Assembly (NCBI GenBank): GCA_903813345.2
Contig: CAIIXF020000001.1
Span: 48,005,885 to 48,069,884, forward strand
DNA: 64,000 nt
Reading direction: 5' to 3'
From: Owenia fusiformis
Taxonomy: Eukaryota > Annelida > Polychaeta > Sabellida > Oweniidae
Part shown: positions 60,708-64,000 of the stretch, in pieces
Numbering within the stretch: the first letter of the stretch is position 1
Layout: the number at the start of each line of letters is the position of its first letter
Translations under genes and position numbers: made by a program
Notes under the pieces: generated by a model
What the model was told of the DNA's origin: nothing
Databases searched by the model: none
Seen by the model: only the letters and a program-made list of their open reading frames with translations

Positions 60708-63700
60708 ATGGTAAGAATATGTATTGATAATGAGTTCTGCTCTATCACTATGGTAAATAATCTTACTGCCTTGTACTAGATCTATAGGCAAAGTAGTCTA
60801 ACCAGACATCTTTTTCAACTTTTTAGATTTTAGCCTTTAGGAAGTTAGCCTAGAGCCCGGGGGGTTCACTGTATATAAAACTCGACGGGGGTCCTAGGCT
60901 GAAGCCTCAAATATCAATATGTTCCCATACCAATCTGTCAAATTTCAATATGTTCCCATACCAACCAAAATAACGCCCAAAGGCCATACCAAATGTCCAA
61001 ATATAGGACCAATGCCATACCAAATGCCCAATTATGGGACCAATGCCATACCAAATGTCAAAATGTAGGACCAATGCCATACCAAATGTCCAAATATGGG
61101 ACCAAATGCCATACCTTAATTCAAAGTAAATGAAATATAGGATCAATGTCATACAAATTTGCAACTACTGGACCAATGCCATACCACGAATGTTAGGTAA
61201 TGTATCTACAACGACCAATCTTATACCAGAAGAGCAAAATTCCGACCATTGCCATACCTCAGAAGTCAGAAATTTCCGGGCATTCCCAAACCAAATCCTA
61301 AAATATGGGTCCATTGCCATACCAAACGTTGAAAAAGGTACCCCACATGCCCCGAGGATCCCCGTCAAGGTTTATATATAGTGAACCCCCCGGGGCCTAG
61401 AGTCCATTTCACTGCTTCATTTCGTCAGTAGAACGGCAAAAATAAGAAATTGGGAGACCATTGTGCAATAATATATAGAAAAGTGTATTCATAATGTACA
61501 TGAATGACATTTGTATATTTCAGATTCTTTAGTTTTTTGTGCAATAAGCCTGTGCCGTCTTGTAATTTGAAGAATTTCAGCCATGTTAATCTTATTGAGA
61601 ATAACATGGCAGAGAAACATCCAAATATAAGAGGCCACACACTTTATAAGCCAAACTAGAAGCAATCCAAGATATACAAATGTCATTCATGTACATTATG
61701 AATATACTTTTCCATTTATTATTGCACAATGGTCTCCCAATTTCTTATTTTTGCCGTTCTACTGACGAAATGAAGCAGTGAAATGGACTCTAGGTACTGT
61801 ACATGATAACATGTACAGTACTTCAGTACTATAGAGTCTCTTAAAGTAGATTTTGATAATGTATGGGACTCACTTACTTACTACGGGCCGTGAATTCGTT
61901 CAATCCCCAATCCAATCCGGATAAATTTTATCTTTTGGGATTACTAATCCGATCTACTCTCTAACATTTTTCACTTTACTTTCACTTCACTGTTAACAGA
62001 AGTACCTGGATGTACCAGAGTACTGTTATTTATTTGTTGCAATCAGTATTCAGTTCACTTCTCTCGGACTTTTTCTAGAAGTAGCGAAGTTTACTCCTGT
62101 AGAATTGCTGATGCATCGATGTACGATTATGGCACATCGCGACAACACTAAATACATGGACCTCTATCCCCTTCATCGGAACTTCTTCTGGTGTGTTTAA
62201 GTCACTTCCAGTTTAGTTTTGCAAAATCTGAAAGGATAAGCTGAACAAACATTGATATGATTGAGCATTTCCATGGGGTATTCTTTCAATAATAAATTAC
62301 TAGCAAGTAGCAAGATAAGTAGTTGAATCGAAGAAATAGGTGTAACAATTTGTATTTCATTTCAATGTATATAATATGGAAGTTATGGCATCAGAGTAAT
62401 GTCTAAGCCATAGCGTCTGCCAAATTAAATAGCGGCCTATATTCAAAAATGGCAAAATCGCAAAAATTAAATAGCGGCAAATTAACCCAATCTACAGTAT
62501 ATCAAAAAACTACATTTTGTGGAAGTATAGGCATAAATGTTTTGTGGTAAGAACTAACGTCTTCATTTGACGTCACCATGGTCAAAAAAAGTATTTAACA
62601 CTTTCAAGTATGTGATGTGTTCATGATTGACAAAACAAAGCTGATACGGTTAAATCATGGGCTTTTTCTGAAAGCCTATGATGAGTTTATACTGGCACTG
62701 GCATCTTATTTTTTCAATATCTCATTCAATGCTATTGACGCAAAACAACATATTGGATTACAGTGTAGGCGTAAAAACTACACTATATCTGGTGTCCCAA
62801 AAAATGAGTCAAGTATTTTCTCGATAATTGATAGCCCTGATTTACTTAAAATTTGCACAAAGTAGCCCAAGAGTATCGTTAGCAAGGTACAAAAATACTT
62901 TTTGTGCCAAAAATGGGAAGTAATTTCTCAGCAACAGATGAAAACTTTACTTGAGTCACTTTAGGGTATCTTCTGTGCTATGAATATGTAGGAGATTGGC
63001 CTAATATTATGTGTGTATTTTTGAATTAAAGACAGTATGACTAGCAAGAACAATATGCCTTGGTTCAGTTTTAAGCCAATGATTCACATGCAGTATTTTG
63101 CTCTGCTGAGAATGGGGTAAGCTGGGTGGGGAGAGAAGGTTTGGGGGAAAGCGATAAAGAACCTGTAACTATAGTACCATATTCTTCATCCAAGCCACCT
63201 AGACCAAGCCTTACAATATACTACAGTAAAACCTGTCTAACTGAACACCTAGTGAACTCCTGTGTCTAAAGAACACCTCTTCTCAGCACATACTCCACTG
63301 ACTTCTGTATAAGATCATCTCCATAGTGAACACCTACCTATAATGAACACATCTTTGTGGCTCCATAGGTGATCACTGTACACTGGTTTTACTGTATACA
63401 CATTTATATTTAGTACAGTATGTTAGTACATGTATCTTACAAAATGTAGGTTCCAGACACATAATTATATCTTCACTTATCGATAATCCAGGCACAGTAC
63501 TAGATAGGCTATTCAGAATTGAAGTCTTATAGACTATGACTATTATGTGTAATATAAGACAGCGAAATAATTAATTTTTTGTCTTGTTCAGTATGAACAG
63601 GATTGTATGAAACAATATGATTTAATATATTGTATATTATATTTTAATGACTTCATACTGGTCAGAACTCAGAATGATAATCTTGTATGTTGTAATCATT

Positions 63701-63844
63701 ATAGGGGGAGCGAAAAGGTCAAAACAAGTATTACCCACCTGACTTTGACCCTGCAAAACATCGATCACTAGATGCTTATCATGGCTCTCATCCTCTGCGG
63801 GAACGAGCGAGAAAACTCAAGTCTCAGGGCATCCTCATCATCAG
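60708..63844 (+). CDS. YJU2B: Probable splicing factor YJU2B (CCDC130), N-terminal part; continues beyond window
   Basis: The exon 63705-63844 (acceptor ATAG, donor AG|GTATGT) encodes GERKGQNKYYPPDFDPAKHR and then HPLRERARKL...SQGILIIR, the hallmark N-terminus of the CWC16/YJU2 family, closest to CCDC130/YJU2B. The family initiator Met precedes GERKG directly. ATG at 60708-60710 followed at once by GTAAGAATA is a strong donor in the right phase, so exon 1 probably codes for Met only and intron 1 is about 3 kb. The exon contains one extra Lys (RKLKSQG) compared with the RKLSQG I recall in vertebrates. The protein acts in the spliceosome nucleus-wide. The second exon is certain; exon 1 is inferred. 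Confidence 0.85.
60856..61394. mobile_element. 539-bp transposon with 8-bp target duplication and internal minisatellite
   Basis: Terminal inverted repeats begin CCCGGGGGGTTCACT, TATATAAA, ACGGGG and match over ~40 bp. GCCTAGAG flanks both sides exactly (60848-60855 and 61395-61402). The 8-bp duplication suggests a hAT- or P-type element. The interior consists of about 30-bp repeats around GGACCAATGCCATACCAAAT. No transposase. Confidence 0.85.
61396..61794. mobile_element. ~400-bp foldback element with ~125-bp arms
   Basis: 61396-61522 (CCTAGAGTCCATTTCACTGC ... ATGACATTTGTATAT) is an almost exact reverse complement of about 61671-61794 (ATATACAAATGTCAT ... GCAGTGAAATGGACTCTAGG). The middle ~150 bp is unique. 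Noncoding. It lies in the inferred YJU2B intron 1. Confidence 0.9.
61795..63223. other. Remainder of inferred YJU2B intron 1
   Basis: AT-rich. The 82-codon frame at 62617-62865 has no recognisable homology, no splice context and ordinary noncoding composition, so I do not call it a gene. Confidence 0.4.
63224..63394. mobile_element. 171-bp mariner-like MITE with TA target duplication
   Basis: Ends CAGTAAAACCTGTC and TGGTTTTACTG, flanked by TA on both sides (63222-63223, 63395-63396). The interior repeats GAACACCT. Related copies are at 35254-35419 and 29276-29440, with a possible fragment near 32288-32360. Confidence 0.8.
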
Positions 63845-63870
63845 GTATGTATCAGCTTTTATATATGCAG

Positions 63871-64000
63871 CAGGCCCGTAGCCAGGGGGGGTTCGCAGGG
63901 TTCGGGCGAACCCCCCCTCCTGGCCAAAAATTCTTTCAAAATCATGCAGTTTTTGACCATTTTGAGCACTTCTCTAGTGATTTTAGCCTAATTTGGGCCA
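63871..64000. mobile_element. CAGGCCCGTAGCCAG-family MITE, cut by window end
   Basis: Begins CAGGCCCGTAGCCAGGGGGG, then a short hairpin (GGTTCGCAGGGTTCGGGCGAACC), then CTGGCCAAAAATTCTTTC and AAAATCATGCAGTTTTTGAC in inverse orientation to the body of the 26475 copy. Confidence 0.7.

Noticed and set aside
60907-61164. Minus-strand frame rich in Trp, Ile, Gly and His
   Set aside because: Translation of the ~30-bp minisatellite inside the 539-bp transposon.
62617-62865. 82-codon open frame in the inferred YJU2B intron
   Set aside because: No homology, no splice context, and length within chance for AT-rich DNA.

Overview
This is eukaryotic nuclear DNA from an AT-rich, intron-rich invertebrate bilaterian, probably marine. 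All spliced genes have animal orthologues, introns are mostly GT-AG and 0.1 to 2.4 kb long, and the noncoding DNA is full of short inverted-repeat transposons. I cannot tell from sequence alone whether it is ambulacrarian or lophotrochozoan. Nothing bacterial, viral or CRISPR-like is present.

Layout: (1) about 476-4885 (+), the 3' part of a membrane receptor with at least 22 concatenated DSL/EGF-like units, a Ser/Thr/Pro stalk, one membrane span and a tyrosine-motif tail. (2) 5083-7383, a compound element with 50-bp terminal inverted repeats. (3) 9060-16799 (+), a complete 10-exon organic anion transporter (OATP/SLCO) with a GC-AG first intron and several foldback elements in its introns. (4) 18518-23032, two head-to-head satellite arrays of a ~132-bp unit around a ~700-bp spacer, resembling a foldback transposon. 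(5) 25171-32848 (+), a complete 13-coding-exon LMBRD2. (6) 32849-41531, gene-poor repeat-rich DNA. (7) 41532-58444 (-), a complete 27-coding-exon glycogen debranching enzyme (AGL, 1549 aa). One AGL intron holds an intronless heparan-sulfate 3-O-sulfotransferase-like gene on the opposite strand, and another holds a 5'-truncated non-LTR retrotransposon. (8) 60708 to the window end (+), the start of YJU2B (CCDC130), a splicing factor, apparently divergent from AGL.

The exon models were built by hand from splice sites and checked for reading-phase continuity. AGL (4650 nt), LMBRD2 (2178 nt) and OATP (2154 nt) each give one uninterrupted frame ending at a stop. The neighbours do not form a pathway: AGL is glycogen breakdown, LMBRD2 membrane signalling, OATP transport and YJU2B pre-mRNA splicing. 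The most interesting items are the DSL-repeat receptor, the inverted satellite/foldback structure, tandem repeats that begin inside the last coding exons of two unrelated genes, the nested sulfotransferase whose start codon sits at the edge of a perfect 148-bp duplication, and a nested transposon insertion with a clean 8-bp target duplication.
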